DNA of 64,000 nt from WLMZ01 sp039920665 (GCA_039920665.1 JBDSDH010000136.1:1-64000), one strand, 5' to 3'; shown: positions 1 through 9,393, counted from the first letter of the stretch. Translations and numbers: made by a program. Notes: generated by a model from the letters alone, not told the origin.

Positions 1-161
1 GTCTCGTCGCGCACGTTGAACGACCCAGTGCGCTCGGCGTGGAACGGGCACAGCCCTACCCAGTTCCGTCCCACCCGCTTCAGGGCGATGTACTCCTGGA
101 CGACATCCGACAGCGCCAAGGTGGAACGGACCCGTTCCAGATCCTCCTCGACGATGGCCAT
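1..161 (-). CDS. dnaG: DNA primase, N-terminal fragment (runs off the left edge)
   Basis: Primase makes the RNA primers for replication. Only the first 53 codons are inside the window. The start is ATG at 161, with GGAG immediately upstream. The visible protein has the family N-terminus: a helix (EEDLERVRSTLALSDVV) followed by the opening of the CHC2 zinc-binding domain, LKRVGRNWVGLCPFHAERT, where the CPFH box supplies the first zinc ligands and is followed by the usual E-[RK]-T. The rest of the zinc finger, the TOPRIM core and the helicase-binding domain lie outside. It is transcribed leftward, as are the next two genes. Identification rests on the CPFH box and its position at the N-terminus. 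Confidence 0.85.
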   Translation of the reverse strand, partial: MAIVEEDLERVRSTLALSDVVQEYIALKRVGRNWVGLCPFHAERTGSFNVRDE

Positions 162-225
162 CTCCGAACACTACCGAGCCCCCGCTGCGGCGGACCCGGG
201 GGTCGGAACCCAAACGGGCAAAGGG

Positions 226-1221
226 TCAGCGCTCGTCGGGTGGCGGCATCTCCTCGGGCACGGAGATGGTGTCGCGGGCCTTGGTGTGCTGCAGCGAGAA
301 CCCGACGGACGCCGCCAGCACCAGGCCGATCACGAGCAACGAGATCGGCGTGGAGATGTGCACCCAGGGGCTGATGATCATCTTGATCCCGACGAAGGCG
401 AGGATCACCGCCAGCCCCTGCTGCAGGAACGCGAACCGGGCGCGCATGTCCGCCAGCAGGAAGTACAGCGACCGCAGGCCCATGATCGCGAAGGCGTTGG
501 ACGTGAACACGATGATCTGTTCGTTGCTCACGGCCAGGACGGCGGGCACGGAGTCGACGGCGAACAGGACGTCAGTGACCTCGACCAGCACGAGCACGGC
601 GAACAGCGGCGTGGCCAAGCGCTTCCCGTCGACGTGCGTGAACAGGTGCTGGCCGTCGAGCTGGTCCGTCGTCGGTACCACGCGACGGATGAGGCGGATG
701 AACCGGCCCTGGGTCGGGTCGTTTTCGTGGTCGTTGCCGATCACGAGCTTCGCCGCGGTGTAGAGCAGGAACGCCCCGAAGATGAACAGGATGAACTCGA
801 ACCGCTGGACCAGCGCGACGCCCGCGAAGATGAACCCGGCACGCAGCACGAGTGCACCGAACACGCCCCAGAACAGCACCCGGTGCTGGTAGTCCGGCGG
901 CACCGCGAAGAAGCTAAGGATCAGCGCCCACACGAAGACGTTGTCGATCGACAGGCTGTACTCGATGAGGTAACCGGAGAACCACTCCCCGCCCGCGTTA
1001 CCACCTGCGACGGCGATCACCACCAGACCGCAGCAGGCGCCGACGAGGATCCACGACACCGTCTCGATCGCCGCACGCCTGGCCGAGAGCACCTTCGGCT
1101 TGCGATGCAGGACGAGGATGTCGAACAGCAACAGCACGACGATCGCCCCGACCGCCACCACCCATGCGACGGGCTGGACGTCGAGCTCGACGAAGTTGGC
1201 TCGTTCAGAGGCGGCGATCAT
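226..1221 (-). CDS. TerC/Alx-family integral membrane protein
   Basis: A multi-pass inner-membrane protein of about 331 residues with at least seven hydrophobic segments. It carries the TerC hallmarks: EYSLSIDNVFVWALI in the first third and VEVTDVLFAVDSVPAVLA in the second half. The acidic residues in these two repeats are thought to bind metal. Members are linked to tellurite resistance and manganese export (Alx/TerC), so a metal-export role is likely but the substrate cannot be read here. I chose ATG at 1221 because the 17 residues an upstream start would add (MGTDAPGVLVRREERVG) are not membrane-like. The C-terminus ends in a short proline-rich acidic tail. The gene sits 63 bp downstream of ppdK on the same strand and may share its transcript. 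Confidence 0.85.
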   Translation of the reverse strand: MIAASERANFVELDVQPVAWVVAVGAIVVLLLFDILVLHRKPKVLSARRAAIETVSWILVGACCGLVVIAVAGGNAGGEWFSGYLIEYSLSIDNVFVWALILSFFAVPPDYQHRVLFWGVFGALVLRAGFIFAGVALVQRFEFILFIFGAFLLYTAAKLVIGNDHENDPTQGRFIRLIRRVVPTTDQLDGQHLFTHVDGKRLATPLFAVLVLVEVTDVLFAVDSVPAVLAVSNEQIIVFTSNAFAIMGLRSLYFLLADMRARFAFLQQGLAVILAFVGIKMIISPWVHISTPISLLVIGLVLAASVGFSLQHTKARDTISVPEEMPPPDER

Positions 1222-1284
1222 GCCGACACGTTCTTCACGGCGAACCAGTACCCCCGGTGCGTCTGTGCCCACCGGGGGCAGGTG

Positions 1285-3957
1285 TCACCGTGACGTCGTC
1301 TCCGTCTTCGCGGTGCTCGCAGCCGCGTTGATGATCGCCTGTGCCGCAGCCAGACGGGCGATCGGCACCCGGAACGGGCTGCAGCTGACGTAGTCGAGAC
1401 CGGCCTCGTAGAACAGGGCGATGCTCTCCGGGTCGCCGCCGTGCTCCCCACAAACGCCGAGCTTGAGGTGCTTCTTCACCGAGCGGCCGCGCTGCGCACC
1501 GACCTTGACGAGCTCGCCGACACCACCGACGTCGATGGTCTCGAACGGGTTGCGCTTGAGCAGGCCCTGCTCGAGGTAGGCGGGCATCATCCGGCTCTCG
1601 ACGTCGTCGCGGCTGAACCCGAACGTGAGCTGGGTCAGATCGTTGGTGCCGAAGCTGAAGAAGTCGGCCTCCTCGGCGATCTCGTCGGCGCGAATCGCTG
1701 CTCGCGGCGTCTCGATCATCGTGCCGATGGTGACCGTCGGCTTCACCTTCAAGCCCTTCGTCGTCTCGGCGATCGCGTCCTCCGCCCACGTGCGGGCGAG
1801 GTGCATCTCCTCGCGGGTCACCGTGAGCGGGATCATCACCTCGACGATCGGGTTCTTACCCTGCTTGCGCAGCGACGTCGCCGCGAGCATCAAGGCGCGC
1901 ACCTGCATCGCATACAGACCCGGCTTGACCACGCCGAGGCGCACGCCACGAGTACCGATCATGGGGTTGTGCTCGGCCCAGTCCTCAGCCGCCTTCAGCT
2001 CCGCCGCCTCGCGCGTCGACAGGCCCTCGCGTGCCTCCTTGACGCGCAGTTCCTCGACCGACGGCAGGAACTCGTGCAACGGCGGATCGAGCAGGCGCAC
2101 CGTGACGGGCAGGCCGTCCATCGCGCTGAGGATCTCCTCGAAGTCGATCTGCTGCACCCGACCGAGCTCGGCCAGCGCAGCCGCTTCCTCGTCGGGCGTG
2201 TTGGCGAGGATCATCTCGCGCACGACCGGCAGGCGGTCCGGGGCGAGGAACATGTGCTCGGTACGACACAGGCCGATGCCCTCGGCGCCGAGATCCCGGG
2301 CGTTCTTCGCATCCTCGCCGGTGTCGGCATTGGCGCGCACGCCGAGCTTGCCCTTGCGGACCACGTCGGACCACTCGAGGATGGTGACGAATTCCTTCGG
2401 CGGCTCGGCGGCCGCGAGTTCCATTGCACCGACGATCACTTCGCCGGTCGTCCCGTCGAGGCTGATGACGTCGCCCTGGTTGACCGTGACGTCGCCGACC
2501 GAGAACGAGTTGCCGCTGATCTTGATCGCATCGGCGCCGACAATGGCTGGGGTTCCCCATCCGCGGGCGACGACAGCCGCATGACTGACGAGTCCACCGC
2601 GAGCGGTGAGGATGCCCTGCGCAACCATCATCCCGTGGACGTCTTCTGGGCTGGTCTCACTACGAACCAGAATGACCTTCTCACCACGCTCGGCGGCGAC
2701 GACAGCGTCGTCGGCAGTGAAGTACACGGCTCCAACGGCGGCACCGGGCGAAGCAGCCAGGCCCTTGGCGAGTGCCTTGCCCTTGTTGGCGAACTGGGGG
2801 TGCAGCACCTGGTCGAGGTGTTCGGCAGCGACGCGCATGATCGCTTCCTGCTTGGAGATCTTCCACCGCTGGTCACCTTTGCCGGTGCCCTTGGTCATCT
2901 CGACCGCCATCCGCAGCGACGCAGCGCCGGTGCGCTTGCCGACCCGGGTCTGCAGCATCCACAGCTTGCCCTGTTCGATCGTGAACTCGGTATCGCACAT
3001 GTCCTGGTAGTGACGCTCGAGGCGAGCGAAGATGTCCATCAGGTCGGCGTGGATGACCGGGAACTGGGCCTTGAGGGCATCGAGATCTTCGGTGTTGCGA
3101 ATGCCGGCAACCACGTCCTCGCCCTGGGCGTTGACGAGATAGTCGCCATACGGCTTGTTTTCGCCGGTGGCGGCGTTACGGGTGAATCCGACGCCGGTGC
3201 CGCTGTTCTCGTCACGGTTGCCGAAAACCATTGCCTGGACATTGACGGCCGTTCCGAGTTCGTGGCTGATCCGCTCACGTGCCCGATAGGCGATGGCGCG
3301 GGCGCCGTTCCAGCTCGCGAACACTGCTTCGACGGCTCCACGCAACTGCTTGGTCGGATCCTGAGGGAACGCCTTGCCGGTATGGCGCTTGACGATCGCC
3401 TTGTAGCTCGCACACAACTTCTTCAAGTCGGCGGCGGAAAGAGCGGCATCGCTGGTGACGCCGGCGGCTTCCTTGGCGGCGTCGAACTCGTGCTCGAACG
3501 GCTCGCCGGGAACGTCGAGCACGATCCGGCCGTACATCGCGATGAAGCGCCGATAGCTGTCGTACGCAAACCGCTCGTCGCCGGTGATCGCGGCGATGCC
3601 CTTGACGCTCTTGTCGTTGAGACCGAGGTTGAGGACCGTGTCCATCATCCCCGGCATCGAGAACTTGGCACCGGAGCGAACACTCACGAGCAGCGGATCG
3701 GTGGGATCGCCGAGACCCCGCTTCATGGTCTTCTCGAGCGCCGCGACCTGAGTTGCGATCTCCTCGCTCAGACCTGCCGGCCAGCCACCATGCATGTACG
3801 CCCGGCAGGCGTCGGTGCTAATCGTGAAACCAGGCGGAACAGGCAGTTTCAGCACACTGGTCATTTCGGCCAGGTTGGCGCCCTTTCCACCGAGGAGATC
3901 CTTGTACTCCATGGGTGGGCGACGGTGCTTGTGAGAGAACGCATAGACATATGACAC
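1285..3957 (-). CDS. ppdK: Pyruvate, phosphate dikinase
   Basis: Interconverts pyruvate, ATP and phosphate with PEP, AMP and PPi, linking glycolysis and gluconeogenesis. At 890 aa it has the family's usual length. The N-terminal ATP-grasp domain begins LLGGKGANLAEM (about residues 21-32). The swivelling phosphohistidine domain contains GGLVSHAAVVARGWGTP with the catalytic His at 459. The C-terminal TIM barrel has GTNDLTQLTFGFSRDD and CGEHGGDP, whose Cys836 matches the catalytic cysteine of the family. All key residues are present, so it should be active. It diverges from the M50 gene across 60 bp. Some homologues are regulated by a PpdK regulatory kinase/phosphatase, but no such gene is visible here. 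Confidence 0.97.
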   Translation of the reverse strand: MSYVYAFSHKHRRPPMEYKDLLGGKGANLAEMTSVLKLPVPPGFTISTDACRAYMHGGWPAGLSEEIATQVAALEKTMKRGLGDPTDPLLVSVRSGAKFSMPGMMDTVLNLGLNDKSVKGIAAITGDERFAYDSYRRFIAMYGRIVLDVPGEPFEHEFDAAKEAAGVTSDAALSAADLKKLCASYKAIVKRHTGKAFPQDPTKQLRGAVEAVFASWNGARAIAYRARERISHELGTAVNVQAMVFGNRDENSGTGVGFTRNAATGENKPYGDYLVNAQGEDVVAGIRNTEDLDALKAQFPVIHADLMDIFARLERHYQDMCDTEFTIEQGKLWMLQTRVGKRTGAASLRMAVEMTKGTGKGDQRWKISKQEAIMRVAAEHLDQVLHPQFANKGKALAKGLAASPGAAVGAVYFTADDAVVAAERGEKVILVRSETSPEDVHGMMVAQGILTARGGLVSHAAVVARGWGTPAIVGADAIKISGNSFSVGDVTVNQGDVISLDGTTGEVIVGAMELAAAEPPKEFVTILEWSDVVRKGKLGVRANADTGEDAKNARDLGAEGIGLCRTEHMFLAPDRLPVVREMILANTPDEEAAALAELGRVQQIDFEEILSAMDGLPVTVRLLDPPLHEFLPSVEELRVKEAREGLSTREAAELKAAEDWAEHNPMIGTRGVRLGVVKPGLYAMQVRALMLAATSLRKQGKNPIVEVMIPLTVTREEMHLARTWAEDAIAETTKGLKVKPTVTIGTMIETPRAAIRADEIAEEADFFSFGTNDLTQLTFGFSRDDVESRMMPAYLEQGLLKRNPFETIDVGGVGELVKVGAQRGRSVKKHLKLGVCGEHGGDPESIALFYEAGLDYVSCSPFRVPIARLAAAQAIINAAASTAKTETTSR

Positions 3958-4017
3958 GGCAAACGAGTCTATGGGGCTGCGGCATCCAACAGGGGTATGT
4001 CACCGTAGGATCGGGCC

Positions 4018-5256
4018 ATGACGAACGAACGCGGGTTGCGGATCTTCGGCTTTCCGCTCGACATCCGGCCAGGCTTCATCATCCTGCTCGCGCTGTTCGC
4101 CGTCGTCTGGTCCGGCCAGGGCAACGGCGATGTCGGCATCTGGCTTGCGGTCTGCGTCGGCAGCTTCACCCTGATCCACGAACTCGGCCACGCTTTCGCA
4201 GCGCGGGCCACCGGTGCTGAAGCCAGCATTGCGCTCGACTTCTTGGCGGGCTACGCCTCGTTCGAGCCGACCCGACCGTTGAAGCGATGGGAACGGGCAG
4301 GCATTTCCGTGGCCGGTCCAGCGGTGCAGATCGCTCTCGGCTGCGTCATCCTGCTCGCAGTCGGGGCCAACCCGCTCGAAGTCCAGTACGTCGACAGCGG
4401 AGCGCTGCAGTTCGCTGTGTGGTGGGCCGGGCCCGTCATTGGACTGATCAACCTGGTTCCGATCCTTCCGCTCGACGGCGGCCACATTCTGATGTCCGGC
4501 CTCGACGTGATCCTGCCGGGACGCTCTCGCAACGTGATGTTGTACTTCAGCATCATTGCCACGGTCTCGGCGATCATCTATTTCGGCTACACCGGATCGA
4601 TTTCGCCGATCTTCTTCATCTTCCCGCTCGTCACCCAGATCCAGATGTTGCAGCACCGCCACACGCAGACGGCGCTCGATCGTCACGGTTCGTGGCAGCT
4701 GTGGGCAGCATCGTCCGAACGTGACGCGTGGACCACCGGCAAGGCGGGGTCGTTCCCTCCCGGCATCACGGTGTCGCCATGGTTCCGCTCGGCCGAACTC
4801 GCCCGCCGCGGTCACTACGAAGATGCCCGCAACCTGCTGCTCGCGGACTTCGCCCTCGGTCGGTCGCCGAATTGGCTGCCGCCCGACGCTGCCGGCGATC
4901 GTGAGATCGAGGCGTTGATCAACCTGCTCCCGCGACCGCTCCCGACCGGCAATGCCTACAGCGAATACGTGCTCGCCTCGCAGCTCGTCCGCTTGGGCGA
5001 GTTCGAGCAAGCTGGTCGCTACGCAGCCGACTCGTACGGCCGCGCTCCCGGGACGATGCCTGCGGTCATCGTGGCCCAATGTGCAGCTGCCCTCGGTGAC
5101 GAGGAACTGGCGATCCGCTGGTTACGCGCGGGCTACTCGGTCGGCACCAACCTCGCCGGGCTCGCGGATGCGATCGACCATCGTTCGGAGTTCATGCGGG
5201 TCCGGCTTCGTCCCGAGGTCCTCCAGTTGCGCCACGACCTCGCCACGGCGAGTTGA
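4018..5256 (+). CDS. M50-family (site-2 type) membrane metalloprotease with C-terminal helical-repeat region
   Basis: The N-terminal 200 residues are membrane-embedded. HELGH (residues 54-58) gives two zinc-binding His and the catalytic Glu, and NLVPILPLDGGHI (Asp153) gives the third ligand, which together define M50 proteases. The compact architecture lacks a PDZ domain. After the last membrane span, about residues 225-412 are soluble and alpha-helical, with a TPR-like look (for example RYAADSYGRAPGTMP and GDEELAIRWLRAGYS). The substrate is unknown; relatives cut membrane-anchored regulators. A TAGGAT box at 4006-4011 lies 6 nt before the ATG, which would suit a leaderless actinobacterial mRNA. 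That promoter reading is an inference. Confidence 0.88.
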   Translation: MTNERGLRIFGFPLDIRPGFIILLALFAVVWSGQGNGDVGIWLAVCVGSFTLIHELGHAFAARATGAEASIALDFLAGYASFEPTRPLKRWERAGISVAGPAVQIALGCVILLAVGANPLEVQYVDSGALQFAVWWAGPVIGLINLVPILPLDGGHILMSGLDVILPGRSRNVMLYFSIIATVSAIIYFGYTGSISPIFFIFPLVTQIQMLQHRHTQTALDRHGSWQLWAASSERDAWTTGKAGSFPPGITVSPWFRSAELARRGHYEDARNLLLADFALGRSPNWLPPDAAGDREIEALINLLPRPLPTGNAYSEYVLASQLVRLGEFEQAGRYAADSYGRAPGTMPAVIVAQCAAALGDEELAIRWLRAGYSVGTNLAGLADAIDHRSEFMRVRLRPEVLQLRHDLATAS

Positions 5257-5268
5257 GCGTACAACCGC

Positions 5269-5315
5269 GTCTCGACCTGCGTCTCGACCTGCGTCTCAAC
5301 CGCGTCTCGACCTGC
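5269..5315. repeat. 12-bp tandem repeat between two convergent genes
   Basis: Four copies of the unit GTCTCGACCTGC stand end to end. The third is degenerate and one base short (GTCTCAACCGC). The array fills most of the 77-bp gap between the convergent M50 and ygfZ genes. No terminator hairpin with a T-run is visible in the gap. Confidence 0.8.
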
Positions 5316-5333
5316 TTCGGAGCAACCAGCAGG

Positions 5334-6146
5334 TCAGCTGCTCACGAGCTCGCTGACCGTGACCTCGGTGCCATCGACGCTGACCGTGTCGCCTGGCTGC
5401 ACGGCGCGGCCGACGATCCCGAGCGCTGTCCAGCCGCCGTCGACGGGTGCGACGGTCGTCAGCTGGCCGACGACCTTGCCGTCGTTGGTCAGTTCCGCGC
5501 CGGCCTCGACCGATCCTGTGCCCTGTAACCGGCGCACGAACCGAGGGGCGGCCGAACCACGGCTGTCCATCCGCTCGACCAGTTCCTGGCCGGGATAACA
5601 ACCCTTGGTGAAACTGACCGCGAACGGCACCACGAACCCGGTCTCGGCGGGGATGGTGGCTTCGGTGATCTCGCGGCCCATCGCCGGCCACCCGGCATCG
5701 ACCCGCGCTCGGGCGAGATCGGCGGCATCGCCCTCGGCGATGCCCGATGGTGGTTCGACATCCGGACCGAGCAGATCGAAAGCATCGATGCGACCCCACG
5801 CCGGGATACCGCCATCGACCGGTCCGTCGGCCGCGCGCACCGAGACGCAGCGCCAGTTGACCGCTTCGATCTCGACATTGACCCGGATCTTGAAACGGTT
5901 GAGACGCTTCGCCAGCGCACCACCGAAGCCAGCATCGGTATCGAGCACGAACTCTTCGGCCGATCGACGATGCAACCGAACGAGCGCCTCGACCTTGCCC
6001 ATCGGCTGCAACACGAACGTGTAGGTGGTTCCACCATCGGCGAGGCTGCGGATGTCCTGGCTGATCTGGCTCTGGAGATAGGTCAGCGCGTCGCCCCCGG
6101 AGACCACGAGTACATCACGAGGATCGTCACACCAAAAGGTTGCCAT
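5334..6146 (-). CDS. ygfZ: YgfZ/GcvT-like folate-binding protein
   Basis: YgfZ-type proteins bind tetrahydrofolate and help keep Fe-S enzymes, including the radical-SAM tRNA thiolation enzyme MiaB, functional. The diagnostic motif K-G-C-Y-x-G-Q-E is intact as KGCYPGQE (residues 181-188), including the conserved Cys183. The early part has LTYLQSQISQDIRSL, matching the GcvT-like fold in which the family reads Q-G-Q-[LV]-T-x-D. Length is 270 aa from ATG at 6146; upstream in-frame codons give basic low-complexity sequence and were rejected. It is a single-gene unit between a convergent protease gene and a divergent membrane-protein gene. Confidence 0.88.
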   Translation of the reverse strand: MATFWCDDPRDVLVVSGGDALTYLQSQISQDIRSLADGGTTYTFVLQPMGKVEALVRLHRRSAEEFVLDTDAGFGGALAKRLNRFKIRVNVEIEAVNWRCVSVRAADGPVDGGIPAWGRIDAFDLLGPDVEPPSGIAEGDAADLARARVDAGWPAMGREITEATIPAETGFVVPFAVSFTKGCYPGQELVERMDSRGSAAPRFVRRLQGTGSVEAGAELTNDGKVVGQLTTVAPVDGGWTALGIVGRAVQPGDTVSVDGTEVTVSELVSS

Positions 6147-6246
6147 GCCTGCAGTCTGCCGGGAAGACTGCCCATCAGGGCCCACGAGCCTCCACGCGCG
6201 CCGACGCGTTCCGGGCCGGGCGACGTCTCCATGCAAGACTCGACGG

Positions 6247-6816
6247 ATGTCGCAACGACCCTTCGACTTCGCCGGCATCGCCGAGTTCGCCAGCCAACGG
6301 TTGGCGATGATCGCCGAACGAGCCAGGACGCTCGCCAAAGGTGTCACCGCGTTCGCTGCTGTGGGCGGCGTGTTGGCCTATGCCGTTGGCCTGTTCGCGT
6401 TCCCGCCGTCGTCACGTCTGTTCTGGTCCATCATCGGGATCATCGTGTGCGGCGCGCCGCTCCTGGCCGCACTCGTTGCGCTCCGACGGCTGCGTCGGGT
6501 CCGAGCGACGGTGTCACAAACGGCATCCGAATTGCGATCGGTGATGAACGACAAGGCGATGGTGGCGGCGTTGACCGAACTCGTCGATCGAGATGAGGCC
6601 AGCGTGGGCACCACGCCCCTGGTCAAACTCGGTACCGAACTCAACGTCCTGCGCAAGGTGTCGACGCCGCATCGCGAGGCCCTCACGAGCGCATGGCAGA
6701 GCATCACCGCGCTGACGAGCCTGCCTGGACTCGCCGCGCTGGCCATCGTCGGCACGATTGCTTTGTTTGCGTTCAGCGCGATCGCGGTCATGGCGCGATT
6801 GCTACTCGGAACCTGA
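6247..6816 (+). CDS. Small membrane protein of unknown function
   Basis: A 189-aa protein not recognised as any named family. The start is ATG at 6247 (MSQRPFDFAGIAEFASQRL). Two hydrophobic segments lie close together at about residues 38-78 (TAFAAVGGVLAYAVGLFAF and LFWSIIGIIVCGAPLLAALVAL). A third forms the C-terminus (GLAALAIVGTIALFAFSAIAVMARLLL). The central 80 residues between them are hydrophilic and helical. Its stop overlaps the end of the convergent trpE gene by 15 bp. No regulatory site was noticed beyond the short divergent gap to ygfZ. Confidence 0.7.
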   Translation: MSQRPFDFAGIAEFASQRLAMIAERARTLAKGVTAFAAVGGVLAYAVGLFAFPPSSRLFWSIIGIIVCGAPLLAALVALRRLRRVRATVSQTASELRSVMNDKAMVAALTELVDRDEASVGTTPLVKLGTELNVLRKVSTPHREALTSAWQSITALTSLPGLAALAIVGTIALFAFSAIAVMARLLLGT

Positions 6817-8349
6817 GCTGATTCCTGCCTCTTGCTGCGCCATGCGCAGAGCTGTCATCCGGCGGGCGGCGGGAATTGCCGCCAACAACGCTGCGGCCTT
6901 GTTGTGACACTCGAGGTCTTCGTCCAATGGATCCGAGTCGGCGACGATCCCGGCACCGGCCTGGAAGTGTGCGGCGTGATCGCTGACGAACATCGTTCGG
7001 ATCGCGAGCGCAGTGTCGAGATTGCCACTGAAGTCGATGTAACCAACGATGCCCGCGTAGGGCCCGCGCTTCACGGGTTCGAGTTCGTCGATGATCTCCA
7101 TTGCCCGCACCTTCGGCGCACCGCTGACGGTGCCGGCCGGCAGCGTGGCCCGGAGCACGTCGATCGGCCCCTTACCATCGACGAGAGTCCCGGACACTTG
7201 CGATGTCAGGTGCATCACGTGGCTGTATCGCTCGAGTGTCATCAACTCGTCGACGTGGACGGTCGAGAACTTGGCCACCCGCCCGACGTCATTCCGGGCG
7301 AGGTCGACCAGCATGATGTGCTCGGCGACCTCCTTCGGATTCTCCTTCAACTCGCCGGCCAGCTTGCGATCGTGATCGTCGTCTCGTCCGCGTTTGCGAG
7401 TTCCGGCGATCGGCCGCGACGTCACCTTGCCCTGGCGAAGCACCACCATTGGTTCCGGAGACGAGCCGACGATGGTGACCTGCGGCTGACGGAGGAAGTA
7501 CATGTACGGACTGGGGTTGATCTGGCGCAGCACTCGGTACACGTCGAACGGATCTGCCTCGAGTTCGACATCGAACCGCTGGGCGAGCACGACCTGAAAG
7601 ATGTCGCCAGCGCGGATGTACTCCTTGGCCACCTCGACAGCTCGCTGGTACATTCCGTGCGACATCGACGACTTCGTCTCCGGCAGGGTCTCCCCCGGCT
7701 CTGGCGGCGCGACCGGCACATACGGAAGTGGTTTGGCCAAATCTGCGACCGTGGCGGCGACCCGTGCGGTTGCTTCGTCATAGGCGGCGTCGAGCTCTGT
7801 GGTCGTCAGGCCGAGCACCGGCGTGCTCTCGATCAGATAGACCCGCTGGCGCCAGTGGTCGAACGCCGCCAGCGAACCAATCACGCTCATGATCGCATCC
7901 GGCATCCCGACATCGTCGTTGGGGACATCCGGCAAGTGCTCGACCTCGCGAATCACGTCGTAACCGAGGAAGCCCATCAGACCGCCCTGCAGCGGCGGCA
8001 ACTCAGGGAACAGCGGCGCCTGGTATGCGGCGAGAATCGCCTCGAGGGCGGCGAGGATGCCCTGATCCGTCGGTACCCCCGCAGGAAGTTCGCCCTCGAC
8101 CGTCAACTCATCGCCACGCAGGATCATCGACGCACGTGGATGGCGGCCGACGAACGAATAGCGGCTCCACCGCTCGGCGTGCTCGACCGACTCGAGCAGG
8201 AACCCGTGGCCATCGCCGACGAGCTTGGCGAACACTGCGACCGGCGTCTCCAGATCTGCCAACAGCTCGGTCCAGACCGGCAGGATCGAGTGTTCGGCGG
8301 CGAGGGCGTGGAACTCGTCGCGACTCGGCCGCAGCCGATAGTCGCTCAC
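6802..8349 (-). CDS. trpE: Anthranilate synthase component I
   Basis: Converts chorismate plus glutamine-derived ammonia to anthranilate, the first committed step of tryptophan synthesis. It needs the TrpG amidotransferase, which is not in the window. At 515 aa it has the full chorismate-binding fold: the N-terminal region holds LLESVEHAERWSRYSFVG, the feedback-binding L-L-E-S element, and the core holds IFQVVLAQRFD, SRPIAGTRKRG, LVDLARNDVGRV, GTVSGAPKVRAMEIIDELE and QAGAGIVADSDP. The GTG start at 8349 overlaps the hisI stop (GTGA, 4 bp), so translation is probably coupled to hisI. An ATG further upstream would lie inside hisI and gives non-homologous residues. Confidence 0.95.
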   Translation of the reverse strand: MSDYRLRPSRDEFHALAAEHSILPVWTELLADLETPVAVFAKLVGDGHGFLLESVEHAERWSRYSFVGRHPRASMILRGDELTVEGELPAGVPTDQGILAALEAILAAYQAPLFPELPPLQGGLMGFLGYDVIREVEHLPDVPNDDVGMPDAIMSVIGSLAAFDHWRQRVYLIESTPVLGLTTTELDAAYDEATARVAATVADLAKPLPYVPVAPPEPGETLPETKSSMSHGMYQRAVEVAKEYIRAGDIFQVVLAQRFDVELEADPFDVYRVLRQINPSPYMYFLRQPQVTIVGSSPEPMVVLRQGKVTSRPIAGTRKRGRDDDHDRKLAGELKENPKEVAEHIMLVDLARNDVGRVAKFSTVHVDELMTLERYSHVMHLTSQVSGTLVDGKGPIDVLRATLPAGTVSGAPKVRAMEIIDELEPVKRGPYAGIVGYIDFSGNLDTALAIRTMFVSDHAAHFQAGAGIVADSDPLDEDLECHNKAAALLAAIPAARRMTALRMAQQEAGISSGSE

Positions 8350-8720
8350 GAATCGTCGTCCTGGCCGAAACGGCGGAAGAAGCAGCTGTATGCACCGGTG
8401 TGACACGCGCCGTTTCCTTCTTGCTCGACCATGAACAGCAACGCGTCGGCATCGCAGTCGTAGAACGCCTCACGCACGAACTGTCGGTCGCCGCTGGTGT
8501 CACCCTTGCGCCACACCTCTTGACGACTGCGGCTCCAGTAGACCATCCGACCCTCGTCGAGCGTCATCTGCAACGTCTCGGCGTTCATCCAAGCCACCAT
8601 CAGGACGTCTTTGGTCTCGACGTCCTGGGCAATGGCGGCGACGAGGCCCGCAGCGTCGTACTTGACGCCGGCGAGCTGGTCAGTTGTCGCTTCGATGCGA
8701 ACTCCGGTGGGCATGGCCAC
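8346..8720 (-). CDS. hisI: Phosphoribosyl-AMP cyclohydrolase
   Basis: Opens the purine ring of phosphoribosyl-AMP in histidine synthesis. At 124 aa it is the single-domain form, without a fused HisE. Motifs include MVAWMNAETLQMTLDEG, YWSRSRQEVWRKG-[DE]-TSG, and the metal-binding cysteine regions YDCDADAL and NGACHTGAYSCF. A second in-frame ATG at 8714 is equally possible as start. Its stop overlaps the trpE GTG. It is separated from the other his genes by a repeat array, a GroES-like gene and an aldo/keto reductase gene, so the set is split although all are on the same strand. Confidence 0.95.
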   Translation of the reverse strand: MAMPTGVRIEATTDQLAGVKYDAAGLVAAIAQDVETKDVLMVAWMNAETLQMTLDEGRMVYWSRSRQEVWRKGDTSGDRQFVREAFYDCDADALLFMVEQEGNGACHTGAYSCFFRRFGQDDDS

Positions 8721-8791
8721 ATGTTACGGGCGAGTCCTCCGCCAGCCCGGATCGAATTCGAGGCCGACGCCCCGCCCCGCCGCTCTGCGGT

Positions 8792-8909
8792 CGGGATGTT
8801 TGCTGCCCGTCGGCATGGTCGCCAAACACCCCACACCAAGCGTGCCGGGTCTTTGCTGCCCGCCCACCCGGTCATCAAACACCCCACACCGAGCGTGCCG
8901 GGTCTTTGC
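8792..8909. repeat. 53/54-bp intergenic repeat array A (two full units plus a partial)
   Basis: Units run 8792-8845 and 8846-8898, with a partial third at 8899-8909. The conserved parts are TTTGCTGCCCG near the left end and CAAACACCCCACACC near the middle. The same family occurs as a cleaner three-unit array at 57734-57910. The left TGTTTG and right CAAACA blocks are inverted repeats, so each unit can fold as an imperfect hairpin. The array fills most of the 217-bp gap between the GroES-like gene and hisI. Confidence 0.8.
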
Positions 8910-8937
8910 CATTGTGTGAGAAACCGCCCGATACGGC

Positions 8938-9309
8938 TCAGATGTAGAGGCCGGTACTGCCTTCGTTGCGGGTTGCAGCGACGGCGTGCAGGTCTCGTTC
9001 GCGCAACATGATGTAGTCCTTGCCGCCGACTTCGACTTCGTAGCGATCTTCGGGGCTGAACAGCACCCGGTCACCGACTTCGGCACTGCGCACGTTCTGC
9101 CCGAGCGCCACCACCTCGGCCCACACCAACCGCTTGGAAATGTGCGCAGTGGCCGGAATCACGATGCCACCCATCGAGCGGCGTTCGCCTTCTCGGTCCG
9201 GGATGTGGACGAGCAACCGATCGTTGAGCATCTTGATCGGGAGCTTCTCGTCGATGGTCGCCACGGTGGGGCACGGTACCGTCGCAGATGCGCCGATTGA
9301 AACCGTCAA
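8938..9309 (-). CDS. GroES-like co-chaperonin (Cpn10 family, divergent)
   Basis: The Cpn10 fold is visible from MLNDRLLVHIPD onward: GGIVIPATA (the family's GGIVLP mobile-loop exit), AEVVALGQ, VGDRVLFSPED and a C-terminal YIMLRERDLHAV. Canonical GroES is about 97 aa. This frame gives 123, because about 26 residues precede the usual first strand (residues like MTVSIGASATVPCPTVATID), so a start at the internal Met (9231) is an alternative. The mobile loop differs from canonical GroES (EGERRSMGG rather than E-x-x-T-x-x-G-G), and no groEL is adjacent. It may be a paralogue rather than the main GroES. Confidence 0.78.
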   Translation of the reverse strand: MTVSIGASATVPCPTVATIDEKLPIKMLNDRLLVHIPDREGERRSMGGIVIPATAHISKRLVWAEVVALGQNVRSAEVGDRVLFSPEDRYEVEVGGKDYIMLRERDLHAVAATRNEGSTGLYI

Positions 9310-9393
9310 GAGAGCACTCCCGACAATGCGCTCGCTGTCACACCAATATGGTGATCGCCACCCTCACGGCCGATTGAGCAGCGCGAGAGCGGG

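Noticed and set aside
1441..3954. An 837-aa rightward frame opposite ppdK
   Set aside because: Shadow of the real gene caused by GC-rich third positions; no domain pattern, and the opposite strand encodes a complete PPDK.
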